DNA of 14,790 nt from positions 1 through 14,790 of the forward strand of contig DAMU01000076.1 of NCBI GenBank assembly GCA_002499705.1, in the 5' to 3' direction. Position 1 is the first letter of the stretch, and each line of letters begins with the position of its first letter. Source of the stretch: Euryarchaeota archaeon UBA91. GTDB lineage: Archaea; Thermoplasmatota; Poseidoniia; Poseidoniales; Poseidoniaceae. Made by a program: the position numbers and the translations under genes. The notes under the pieces were generated by a model that was given only the letters and a program-made list of their open reading frames with translations, ran no database searches and was not told the DNA's origin. Shown here piece after piece: positions 1-5,604 of the stretch.

Positions 1-148
1 CATGGCCATCATGGTCATCGTGGCCATCTTCTTCTGAATGGTTACCATGGTCGCCTTCTTCATCAGCATGGTCGTCATGGGCATCTTCTTCGTCAGCATG
101 GTCGTCATGGGCATCTTCTTCATCAGCGTGGCCGTCATGCTCTTCATC
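1..148 (-). repeat. 30-bp tandem repeats coding the His/Asp/Glu metal loop
   Basis: About five 30-bp registers lie end to end inside the binding-protein gene (roughly 1-30, 31-60, 61-90, 91-120 and 121-148). The copies at 61-90 and 91-120 differ at one base; the outer copies are degenerate. Each codes a 10-residue unit of the form DEEDAHDDHA. The period is a multiple of three, so copy number can change without breaking the frame. The array may continue left of the window. Confidence 0.85.
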
Positions 149-727
149 AGGGAAAGTGATGTTGTGTGCCATGTATTCAGCTTGGATTTCGACATCATCA
201 GCGTGTTCTTCTTCATCAACAAGTTCTACGGTTTCGTATGGACCTTCTGAGAGGGTTTCACACAGGTCAGATACAAGCAAAGACTCGTAGTCGAGTGTCT
301 CTTCGCCAGAAGGCATGGTGTGGACTTGAATTTTAGGCGTGGTAATATCGTCTAATCGTTCATCAACCCAGGGCTCGAGTCCCAATCCGTGGTAGAAGAA
401 CACATCAGCATTCTGAAGTCGGATGAGATCCGAAGGTGAAGGTTCATAATCGTGGACTGGGATGTTTTCAAGACTCATGTATTCGAGTTCAACATGTTCT
501 CCAGCGATTCCTTTCACCAGTTCTCCGACGTGGTATGTTGAAACCATAACGGTCCCTAACACGCCAAGTTCAACTGTTGTGTTGTCAATCGTGGTGTTTC
601 CGAGGTCCTCTATGAGGTCAGTAGCCTCTTCAATGGTCTCTAAATCTTCTTCAGTGATACATCCTGCAAGGCTTGAAAAAATCATAATCAGGCTTACGAA
701 AACGACTCTCATACGGTTGTTGTTCAT
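1..727 (-). CDS. znuA: Zinc-type ABC transporter substrate-binding lipoprotein (ZnuA/TroA family), C-terminus cut by window edge
   Basis: This is an extracytoplasmic solute-binding lipoprotein that captures a divalent metal, probably zinc, and delivers it to an ABC permease. 242 codons are visible; the C-terminal lobe lies off the left edge. The N-terminus is a hydrophobic signal (about residues 7-22) ending in the lipobox SSLAGC, so Cys23 is the likely lipidated residue. Residues 53-125 match cluster A-I proteins: VHDYEPSPSDL holds the conserved first metal-ligand histidine (His92), and GLGLEPWV follows. From about residue 194 the protein becomes a His/Asp/Glu loop of near-identical 10-residue repeats; a His-rich loop at this place is typical of zinc rather than manganese binders. 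I chose the ATG at 727 because a TATA-like box lies 28 bp upstream and the signal peptide is complete. An ATG at 712 is a weaker alternative. Permease and ATPase genes are not in the window. Family call firm, metal inferred. Confidence 0.9.
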   Translation of the reverse strand, partial: MNNNRMRVVFVSLIMIFSSLAGCITEEDLETIEEATDLIEDLGNTTIDNTTVELGVLGTVMVSTYHVGELVKGIAGEHVELEYMSLENIPVHDYEPSPSDLIRLQNADVFFYHGLGLEPWVDERLDDITTPKIQVHTMPSGEETLDYESLLVSDLCETLSEGPYETVELVDEEEHADDVEIQAEYMAHNITFPDEEHDGHADEEDAHDDHADEEDAHDDHADEEGDHGNHSEEDGHDDHDGH

Positions 728-750
728 GGCCTGCGGTTTTCTATTAACTA

Positions 751-760
751 TTTAATTAAA
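751..760 (-). promoter_or_regulatory. TATA-like box of the metal-binding lipoprotein gene
   Basis: An AT-only stretch (TTTAATTAAA on the minus strand, inside a wider AT-rich block 742-769) is centred about 28 bp upstream of the ATG at 727. That is the usual distance from an archaeal TATA box to the transcription start, so the mRNA may be leaderless or nearly so. No Shine-Dalgarno sequence is visible before the ATG, which agrees. Two AATAGTT copies flank the box and could be regulator half-sites; this is speculative. Confidence 0.5.
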
Positions 761-803
761 ACTATTAAACAGCGGCAATGCAGTTATTATTCCTCTGTAC
801 ACG

Positions 804-818
804 ATGCATATATTGCAT
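804..818. promoter_or_regulatory. Inverted repeat ATGCA-N5-TGCAT, possible operator
   Basis: A perfect 5-bp inverted repeat with an AT-only 5-bp spacer lies about 50 bp upstream of the TATA-like box of the metal-binding lipoprotein gene. Metal uptake genes are often controlled by dimeric metalloregulators that bind such palindromes. The arms are short and can occur by chance. The rest of 728-908 shows no gene. Confidence 0.2.
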
Positions 819-890
819 TCAGTGTATCTTTTCTCAATGGGCATTAAAAGTACTCAAAAGCGGACGTTTCCAACCATTTGAAACCGTTTG

Positions 891-905
891 CGCTCGAAAA
901 GAGCG
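891..905 (-). terminator. Small hairpin just after the DUF898-like gene
   Basis: CGCTC-GAAAA-GAGCG forms a 5-bp stem three bases beyond the stop codon of the minus-strand gene that ends at 909. It has no T-run immediately after it, so it may be an mRNA 3'-end structure rather than a classical terminator. Confidence 0.3.
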
Positions 906-908
906 TGA

Positions 909-1436
909 TTAAGCCCATGTGAGGTGGCTGTCGACATACTTGGCAACTTGCTTGTATCCTGCAAACCAGTAGTAGAGTGTCAGTGTCACGATGCTCAAAA
1001 CGCAGATTTTCACCCAGATTCCGAAAAGGCCCATTGGAGTTCCAGTGAATTGAATAGCGCGGCCATCAATTTTCACCTTACTTGACCACTTATTGAAGTA
1101 CATACACTTCGCCCAAGGAAGGCCGAAACCGAGCGTAACAGCCGTCAAAAGAAAACCGATAAGTTTCGTGAAAAACAGGCCATACTCCGCTGTTTGAATT
1201 GCCCAGACACCGCCGTTATTCATCGGCATTTGGCCCATTGCTTGCACGGGTTGAGTTGCTGCCATTGCTGGTGCAGCTACCATTTCCGGGGCTGCTGCCA
1301 TTTCCGGGGCTGCTGCGACTGGAGTTTCTACAACTGGTATTTCTGTGACCGCTGGGGCTACATTTGCCTCCTCTTCATTCGGCACCCATTCGGTTCCGTT
1401 CCACATCCACTTGCCGTCTTCGCTGATTTGAGTCAT
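909..1436 (-). CDS. Small DUF898-like membrane protein with an N-terminal tryptophan-rich motif
   Basis: A 175-residue protein of unknown role. The N-terminus holds the motif DGKWMWNGTEWVP (about residues 7-19). An Ala/Pro/Met/Glu-rich linker follows (about 24-75), with a repeated AAAPEM unit. The C-terminal half has two predicted membrane spans (about 86-107 and 136-158), separated by a short stretch reading VKIDGRAIQFTGTP. That pattern, a span ending LTAVTLGFGLPWA followed by DG-x-FTGT, resembles the YjgN/DUF898 family, though with fewer spans than the usual members. The soluble N-terminus, low in positive charge, ends in a flexible linker, so the W-rich motif is probably a cytosolic docking element (inference). 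A TATA-like box 25 bp upstream of the ATG, and no Shine-Dalgarno sequence, suggest a leaderless message. It has no close same-strand partner. Confidence 0.75.
   Translation of the reverse strand: MTQISEDGKWMWNGTEWVPNEEEANVAPAVTEIPVVETPVAAAPEMAAAPEMVAAPAMAATQPVQAMGQMPMNNGGVWAIQTAEYGLFFTKLIGFLLTAVTLGFGLPWAKCMYFNKWSSKVKIDGRAIQFTGTPMGLFGIWVKICVLSIVTLTLYYWFAGYKQVAKYVDSHLTWA
1280..1315 (-). repeat. Two perfect 18-bp tandem copies coding AAAPEM repeats
   Basis: The 18-bp unit starting ccatttccgg occurs twice without a mismatch (1280-1297 and 1298-1315), and a degenerate third copy lies at its left. It sits in the flexible linker of the DUF898-like protein. Its length is a multiple of three, so the frame is kept. 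Confidence 0.8.
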
Positions 1437-1450
1437 ACACTGCCAACTGA

Positions 1451-1470
1451 GAGCCCACTATATGAGGGCT
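1451..1470 (-). promoter_or_regulatory. TATA-like box inside an inverted repeat, promoter of the DUF898-like gene
   Basis: On the minus strand CATATAG (1458-1464) is centred 25 bp upstream of the ATG at 1436. It lies in the spacer between GAGCCC (1451-1456) and GGGCT (1466-1470), which are complementary. A further AGCCC is at 1495-1499. A repressor bound to this repeat would cover the TATA site. The TATA call is moderate; the operator is speculative. Confidence 0.4.
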
Positions 1471-1509
1471 TTGACCCTTTTAGAATGGGTTTTTAGCCCA
1501 GAAAACGGC

Positions 1510-1517
1510 ATTATAAG
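1510..1517 (+). promoter_or_regulatory. TATA-like box of the 58-residue membrane peptide gene
   Basis: ATTATAAG is a good archaeal TATA match. It predicts transcription from about 1540, which leaves a leader of some 34 nt that contains the AGGTGA ribosome binding site at 1561-1566. A weaker box, ATTAAAAT at 1544-1551, would instead give a leaderless message and waste that site, so I prefer the upstream one. Confidence 0.45.
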
Positions 1518-1573
1518 AAAAACATCATATTAAGTGTGTGAACATTAAAATCTGCAATTAAGGTGAATAAAAA

Positions 1574-1750
1574 ATGAGCGGACAACTAGCACGATTTGGA
1601 TTAATAGCAAGCATGTTATCAGTAGTAGGATCTTTGTATCTTTACTTTGTTAGCGGCGATGAACAACTGGGAATATTTGTAGGTCTCTGGGCCCCAACAC
1701 TTATTCTTGCAACCAAAGAAATCGAAGAATGGCTCGAAAGCAAAGCATAA
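1574..1750 (+). CDS. 58-residue two-span membrane peptide, unknown function
   Basis: A short open frame of 58 codons from ATG to TAA that reads as a compact membrane protein: MSGQLARFGL at the start, hydrophobic spans at about residues 9-25 and 33-47, and a charged end KEIEEWLESKA. It has a clear ribosome binding site, AGGTGA at 1561-1566, seven bases before the ATG. A TATA-like box lies further upstream and a hairpin overlaps the stop codon. It stands alone between two minus-strand genes, so it has its own transcription unit. I do not recognise the family. The second span and the amphipathic tail suggest a helper subunit or a small stress or structural membrane protein, but nothing in the sequence fixes this. 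The composition, the start signals and the clean end make it much more likely real than random. Confidence 0.7.
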   Translation: MSGQLARFGLIASMLSVVGSLYLYFVSGDEQLGIFVGLWAPTLILATKEIEEWLESKA

Positions 1751-1759
1751 CTTGCTTTG
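1741..1759 (+). terminator. Hairpin overlapping the stop of the 58-residue gene
   Basis: CAAAGC-ATAACTT-GCTTTG gives a perfect 6-bp stem with a 7-base loop that contains the TAA stop codon. It could end or stabilise the short transcript. The stem is only moderately GC-rich. Confidence 0.35.
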
Positions 1760-1771
1760 TAACCCGAAATC

Positions 1772-1783
1772 CCCGTTAGCGGG
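1772..1783. terminator. CCCG-TTAG-CGGG hairpin between convergent genes
   Basis: A 4-bp GC stem with a 4-base loop lies in the 39-bp gap between the ends of the 58-residue gene (plus) and the permease gene (minus). A short T-run (TTTT) follows at 1788-1791 on the plus strand. Its symmetry would allow it to act on both strands. Confidence 0.4.
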
Positions 1784-1789
1784 TAGGTT

Positions 1790-2539
1790 TTACATATACC
1801 CAAGAGCATTCAACGCTTCTCGGATGTAAAGCAAGCCACTTGCAACAATGGCGATGAGAATCCCATTACGAATAGTGTTTGATTTCCATTTCTTGAGCCA
1901 TCGCTTACCAAGCTGCACTCCAAGTATTGCAGAAAGCACAAGCCCTGCGATAAGTAGGCCTGAATCAAGTATCTGCCAACCTCTCATTGCGACATAGACT
2001 GGAATTCTAGTGATGTCAACAACGAGCGCTAATATTGCAGCAGTGGCTGCGTATTCAGCTTTATCTGGCAAACGCTTTTGCAAAAACATCGCCCGCAGTG
2101 CTCCTTGGTGGCCGGTGAGGCCTCCAAAAAACCCAGATCCAAATCCACCAATGCGATCTTCAGTTTCCGGCAATCGAAACTTTGTCCATCGTTCAGTAAC
2201 CGACAACGTGGGCAAAACGACAAGCGCTATTCCAACAAGGAGTAACAGAGGCTCTGCATCAACAATGGTGTTGAGCAATGCGCCAATAAGCGCTCCTGCA
2301 ACCAATGCCCATCCAAATCGACGCACTGCAGAATAATCGACACTTTCCCTCAATACCTTCAGTTTCCAAGCATTATGTGAACCGTGAACAATCGCTACCA
2401 CAGCCACTGCTTCATGGGGTTCAAGCCAGATAAATACGACCGGTGTAATCATCGTGGCCAGACCAAAACCAGCAGGCACTGTCAACGCTGCTGCAACAAA
2501 GGTTGCAAGCAGGGTGAACACAAGAAGTGCCAATTCCAT
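1790..2539 (-). CDS. TSUP (TauE/SafE, former DUF81) family membrane permease
   Basis: A 249-residue integral membrane protein of the sulfite exporter TauE/SafE family, which moves small anions such as sulfite or organosulfur compounds across the cytoplasmic membrane. The substrate here cannot be read from sequence. About eight hydrophobic spans run through the protein. The two-repeat layout is visible: the first half opens with a Gly/Ala-rich span containing TVPAGFGLATMITPV (about 20-34), and the second repeats it as GGFGSGFFGGLTGHQGALRA (131-150), the family signature. The middle link (about 115-130) is charged and cytosolic. The length is normal for the family. The ATG at 2539 is supported by a TATA-like box 27 bp upstream. 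The next gene is divergent, with a 148-bp shared promoter region between them. No sulfur metabolism gene is nearby to suggest a substrate. Confidence 0.88.
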   Translation of the reverse strand: MELALLVFTLLATFVAAALTVPAGFGLATMITPVVFIWLEPHEAVAVVAIVHGSHNAWKLKVLRESVDYSAVRRFGWALVAGALIGALLNTIVDAEPLLLLVGIALVVLPTLSVTERWTKFRLPETEDRIGGFGSGFFGGLTGHQGALRAMFLQKRLPDKAEYAATAAILALVVDITRIPVYVAMRGWQILDSGLLIAGLVLSAILGVQLGKRWLKKWKSNTIRNGILIAIVASGLLYIREALNALGYM

Positions 2540-2562
2540 GGGTTATGCTTCAAAAAGCACTC

Positions 2563-2570
2563 AATAAAAT
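2563..2570 (-). promoter_or_regulatory. TATA-like box of the TSUP permease gene
   Basis: ATTTTATT on the minus strand is centred about 27 bp upstream of the ATG at 2539. No Shine-Dalgarno sequence is seen before that ATG, so a leaderless message is likely. Confidence 0.5.
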
Positions 2571-2657
2571 TGCGGGGGAAAGTCAATGAAAAACGCGAAC
2601 CGTGAAATGAAACCGCTCACCAAACTCAACTCAACGTCACCAAATATGTAGGAACGG

Positions 2658-2663
2658 TTATAC
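2658..2663 (+). promoter_or_regulatory. TATA-like box of the 232-residue membrane protein gene
   Basis: TTATAC is centred about 27 bp upstream of the ATG at 2688. The GAGGT at 2667-2671 is too far (16 nt) to be a good ribosome binding site, so leaderless initiation is again the simpler reading. The ATG at 2665 opens only a seven-codon frame. Confidence 0.4.
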
Positions 2664-2687
2664 CATGAGGTTTAACGACGCCGAAAT

Positions 2688-3386
2688 ATGAGTGATAAAA
2701 ATTTAACACCATATTTACTGACATTTGGGCCTGTATTATTGGTTGGAGCATTTATGATGTGGCCAGCTTCTGAAGCTATCGGAGCGCGTGGAACGCAATC
2801 ACTCGTTGATGCAATGGATACGCTCATGCCGCTCCTCATTGCTGGAACTCTTGGAACCATTATGGTGTTAGGCGGTGTATATCTGCTGATATCCGAAATG
2901 ATGGAAAATACCAGTGGCATGAATAAACAATTACTCAGTATCGCGGGCGTCTTGATTATCGTGACCTTAATGGCCTTCGTTACCGGAATGGGTAGTAACG
3001 TAACAGTCATCAATGAAGCAGACCGAGAAATCGATGCTGATGATGAGTCATTTGCATACGCTTCTGAGGAAGACCGTACAGATACCCTCAACAACGCCTT
3101 TGATGCTGGAAACACTGTTTGGCAGATGTCTCCAGTGACCTGGGGATTGTCTCTCGTGCTCATCGGTTTAGTATCGTTCATGATGAAGCGACCTGAATCT
3201 GCAATGGAGTATGTTCTACCAGCACTTATGCCGCTAGGAACTGTTTTCCTCAGCCTGCCGATTATCAATGACCCCGGAATGTTCAACCTCGTGTTCCCAA
3301 TTACGCTCCTGGTTCACATTATCATTGGTGGCCTGATGCTATCGGGTAATCTCTCAGTACCTGGTTCTACAGAGGAAGGTGCTTGA
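2688..3386 (+). CDS. Six-span membrane protein of unknown function, first gene of a probable operon
   Basis: A 232-residue hydrophobic protein that I do not recognise. Predicted spans lie at about residues 8-25, 45-69, 82-102, 149-166, 174-191 and 197-219. Between spans three and four is a strongly acidic soluble loop (about 108-145, rich in Asp and Glu, e.g. EIDADDESFAYASEEDR). The second and third spans contain Gly-rich runs such as GTLGTIMVLGG. There is no signal peptide, no transporter signature and no catalytic motif that I can see. The next gene begins two bases after its stop codon, and its ribosome binding site lies inside this gene's end, so the two are probably made together and may form a complex. 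The start is the only in-frame ATG near the N-terminal span and has a TATA-like box at the right distance. Confidence 0.75.
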   Translation: MSDKNLTPYLLTFGPVLLVGAFMMWPASEAIGARGTQSLVDAMDTLMPLLIAGTLGTIMVLGGVYLLISEMMENTSGMNKQLLSIAGVLIIVTLMAFVTGMGSNVTVINEADREIDADDESFAYASEEDRTDTLNNAFDAGNTVWQMSPVTWGLSLVLIGLVSFMMKRPESAMEYVLPALMPLGTVFLSLPIINDPGMFNLVFPITLLVHIIIGGLMLSGNLSVPGSTEEGA

Positions 3387-3388
3387 AC

Positions 3389-3781
3389 ATGGATTTGAAA
3401 ACTGAAGCACTGAAGCCAAAGTGGTGGCTGGTCATTACGGCCCTGATTCACACCGTTGTGGGTGTGCTCATGGAATTGGACCCGGACAACGACAACGAAT
3501 TGATGGTCGCAGGAATCATGCTCATCATCCCCATCTACATGCTCTACGCCGCCTTCATGAACGAAGGTCGAGCGCAGGCCCGTTTGGCGGCCGTGATCGC
3601 TGGACCGATCTTTGTGTGGTTCGTATTGTGCGCACTCCTCGGTCTCCAAATTACCTACGCAACAACGGATTACACGTTTGAGTTGTCTGGCGAAATCGTT
3701 CCACCGCTCGTGTTCTGGGGCATGACTGCTCTTACCGGAGTGTTGGGCTGGAACATGGACGATGAAGCACCTGCTGAGTGA
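3389..3781 (+). CDS. Four-span membrane protein of unknown function, second gene of the operon
   Basis: A 130-residue protein from the ATG at 3389, with predicted spans at about residues 12-28, 38-56, 66-88 and 103-122. The tail NMDDEAPAE is acidic. A longer reading from TTG at 3383 adds two residues and overlaps the previous stop; I prefer the ATG because the AGGTG in 3377-3381 is seven bases before it. The short charged loop EGRAQAR (59-65) between spans two and three should be cytosolic. No family recognised. The tight spacing to the 232-residue membrane protein upstream and to the aldo/keto reductase downstream marks an operon. The pair may be a two-subunit membrane complex, which is inference from spacing only. 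Confidence 0.72.
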   Translation: MDLKTEALKPKWWLVITALIHTVVGVLMELDPDNDNELMVAGIMLIIPIYMLYAAFMNEGRAQARLAAVIAGPIFVWFVLCALLGLQITYATTDYTFELSGEIVPPLVFWGMTALTGVLGWNMDDEAPAE

Positions 3782-4656
3782 GCGACGGATTCATCAATCT
3801 CCGCCCTCTGGTCGGAGTTATGCACATCAGTCATCAAACACCTGAAGGCAACAAAGCCTATCCTACAGAAATCCCACAATTTGGTCTTGGCGTCTTTTTG
3901 ATGTCAGACGGTGGTGAATGCAAATCATCTGTCTTGGCCGCGCTTAAAGCGGGCTACACGCACATCGATACGGCGAGTATGTATCAGAATGAACGTGACG
4001 TAGGTCGAGCACTCAAAGAAACGGGCGTGGAGCGTTCTTCAGTTTTCATCACGACAAAACTTCGGCGTGGGGATGCTGTTGGTTATGAAGAAACCATTGA
4101 GCAATGTAAGAAATCACTCGAACTTCTTGATACTGAATACATTGACCTCTATTTGGTCCATGCACCACCTCTTGACCCTGCACATCGTGCGCCGGTATGG
4201 AGGGCAATGGAGCACTGCCTTGAGCAAGGATGGGTCAAATCTATCGGAGTTTCTAATTATGGAGAAGCACATTTGGATGCGATGAAGAAGTATGCCAACT
4301 ACATGCCAAGTGTCAACCAAGTCGAGTACAATCCTTGGCTTCAACGGCCTCACCTCAAAAAAGCAACAGAAGATTCTGGCGCCAAAATAATGGCCTATTC
4401 CCCACTTGCTCGCGGCCACAGAGTTGACGACCCTGAACTTGGAGCAATTGCTGAACGCCTTGGTTGTACTCCTGCTCAAGTAGCAATCAAATTCTGTTAT
4501 GACCAAGGATGTATAACGATACCAAAGTCAAGCAATCCTTCGCGAATTATTGAGAACATCGCATCGCTCGACATTGATATTTCCGGTGAAATGGACGCTA
4601 TTCTGGCACTTGATGAAAACTATGTTTCAGGCTGGGACCCGACTACAGAGCCTTGA
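3778..4656 (+). CDS. Aldo/keto reductase (NADPH-dependent oxidoreductase, AKR superfamily)
   Basis: A soluble (beta/alpha)8-barrel oxidoreductase that reduces aldehydes or ketones with NAD(P)H. Numbered from GTG at 3778, the catalytic tetrad is complete: Asp64 (GYTHIDTASMY), Tyr69, Lys94 (ITTKLRR) and His128 (YLVHAP). Other family marks are GVSNYG, QVEYNPWLQ, YSPLA and the cofactor-binding IPKSSNPSRIIENI near the C-terminus. Small Gly/Ala residues follow the family pattern, and nothing is truncated. The start is uncertain. GTG 3778 overlaps the previous stop by four bases (GTGA), which suits coupled translation. The ATG at 3820 (residue 15) gives a length and N-terminus closer to the family (278 aa) but is preceded by no well-spaced ribosome binding site. 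The physiological substrate is unknown; it may be a general carbonyl detoxifying enzyme or belong with the two membrane proteins upstream. Confidence 0.92.
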   Translation: MSDGFINLRPLVGVMHISHQTPEGNKAYPTEIPQFGLGVFLMSDGGECKSSVLAALKAGYTHIDTASMYQNERDVGRALKETGVERSSVFITTKLRRGDAVGYEETIEQCKKSLELLDTEYIDLYLVHAPPLDPAHRAPVWRAMEHCLEQGWVKSIGVSNYGEAHLDAMKKYANYMPSVNQVEYNPWLQRPHLKKATEDSGAKIMAYSPLARGHRVDDPELGAIAERLGCTPAQVAIKFCYDQGCITIPKSSNPSRIIENIASLDIDISGEMDAILALDENYVSGWDPTTEP

Positions 4657-4719
4657 GTTCTAAGCCGAATGGGTTTTGACGGGTAAAGTAACAAAAGACA
4701 GCAGCCACAGGGTGACTCG

Positions 4720-5598
4720 ATGTCAAACAATTTTTGGGAAGAACAACTCTCAGGTGATGACTCAAAAGATGAGGCTGATAAATCATCTCGCAAGAGAATC
4801 GATTCATCCGAACGTAACGTGAAAATTGATGTCACTCTTGATGACTTTCCGGTTAACAATTGGAACAGCGATAATGACGGTCAAGAGATCGTTTATTGGT
4901 ATAATAACAATCGAATGGCTGAGGATGAGAAAACCCTTGAATTCTTCAAATCAGGCAGCGGTGTGAAAGCGATTTATTCTCGCTCACAGGCTCAAAAGTT
5001 ACTCGATTTTACAATTCATACTCTCGAGCAAGAAGGTTGTACTGTATGGAATCATCCGCAACAAGCAATAGGAATACGCCCCAATATCGGATTGGGTGGG
5101 CTCCTTGGAGGATGGACTTTTGCTGGAATCTGGTGCATGGCCTCATTTATTGCACTCTATTTTGTAGGCGGGCCAGTTCTGGCGGATATCGGTACCTCGG
5201 AATGGAATGCTACGGACGGAGTGATTCTTGAGAGCGGAGTTGACTCTTCCTCTGATGGCGATGGTGGAACTACGTACTGTTTGTGGGTTAACTATCAGTA
5301 TACATACGATAATGAGACTTTTGACGGAGATATCGTCAGTTTCAGCAAGGATAATTCGTGTAATTCTTGGTCGGAAAATGCTGATGAAGACTATCCTGCA
5401 GGCAAGGAAATTACAGTTTATATCAATCCAGATAATCCATATGATGCTGTCCTTGAAACTGGTTTTTCAGGAGTCGATTTTACTGTTTGCTGCATTCTAC
5501 CGTTCCCACTCATTGGAATTGTACTGTTTATTGGCATGCTTCGAACTACATTTGGGGCTGCTTCTTCTCTGTTTAACAAAGAACAACTGGAAGATTGA
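4720..5598 (+). CDS. Membrane protein with a DUF3592-like extracytoplasmic domain
   Basis: A 292-residue protein with a soluble, charged N-terminal region (about 1-120), a first span (about 126-150), an exposed domain (about 159-248) and a second span (about 255-275), then a short tail. The exposed domain follows the DUF3592 pattern: WNATDGVIL, then a beta-rich stretch with the YQYTYDNETFDGD core, then YPAGKEITVYINPDNPYDAVLE. Such domains are widespread in bacteria and archaea and have no assigned activity. The two Cys in the exposed domain (187 and 214) could pair. The N-terminal region is not recognised; residues 54-110 read like a compact folded module. GGTGA at 4711-4715, four bases upstream of the ATG, is the likely ribosome binding site. 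It sits 63 bp after the aldo/keto reductase and ends 6 bp from the convergent MMPL gene. Confidence 0.8.
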   Translation: MSNNFWEEQLSGDDSKDEADKSSRKRIDSSERNVKIDVTLDDFPVNNWNSDNDGQEIVYWYNNNRMAEDEKTLEFFKSGSGVKAIYSRSQAQKLLDFTIHTLEQEGCTVWNHPQQAIGIRPNIGLGGLLGGWTFAGIWCMASFIALYFVGGPVLADIGTSEWNATDGVILESGVDSSSDGDGGTTYCLWVNYQYTYDNETFDGDIVSFSKDNSCNSWSENADEDYPAGKEITVYINPDNPYDAVLETGFSGVDFTVCCILPFPLIGIVLFIGMLRTTFGAASSLFNKEQLED

Positions 5599-5604
5599 AC
5601 GGTC

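Noticed and set aside
1..150. Possible CRISPR-like array from the 30-bp periodicity
   Set aside because: The units touch each other without spacers and are in frame inside a protein gene.
38..250. Open frame on the plus strand through the tandem repeat region
   Set aside because: It is antisense to the metal-binding lipoprotein. Its repeated Met/Val/Phe pattern is just the complement of the His/Asp/Glu repeats.
1194..1496. 100-codon plus-strand frame rich in Cys and His
   Set aside because: It overlaps the DUF898-like gene in antisense, and the Cys/His content comes from the complement of its Ala/Pro/Glu codons.
2384..2605. 73-codon plus-strand frame at the divergent promoter
   Set aside because: It is antisense to the permease start, has very high Lys/His/Cys content and lacks start signals.
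2672..3286. 204-codon minus-strand open frame
   Set aside because: It is opposite the 232-residue membrane protein, has an irregular low-hydrophobicity composition and no start signals. The plus-strand reading is a coherent membrane protein with a TATA-like box.
3314..3649. 111-codon minus-strand frame rich in His and Asp
   Set aside because: It is the complement of two tightly packed membrane genes. The His/Asp/Glu content mirrors hydrophobic codons and does not indicate a metal protein.
4657..4719. Possible strong terminator between the AKR and the DUF3592-like gene
   Set aside because: No stable stem or long T-run is present, so read-through between the two genes remains possible.
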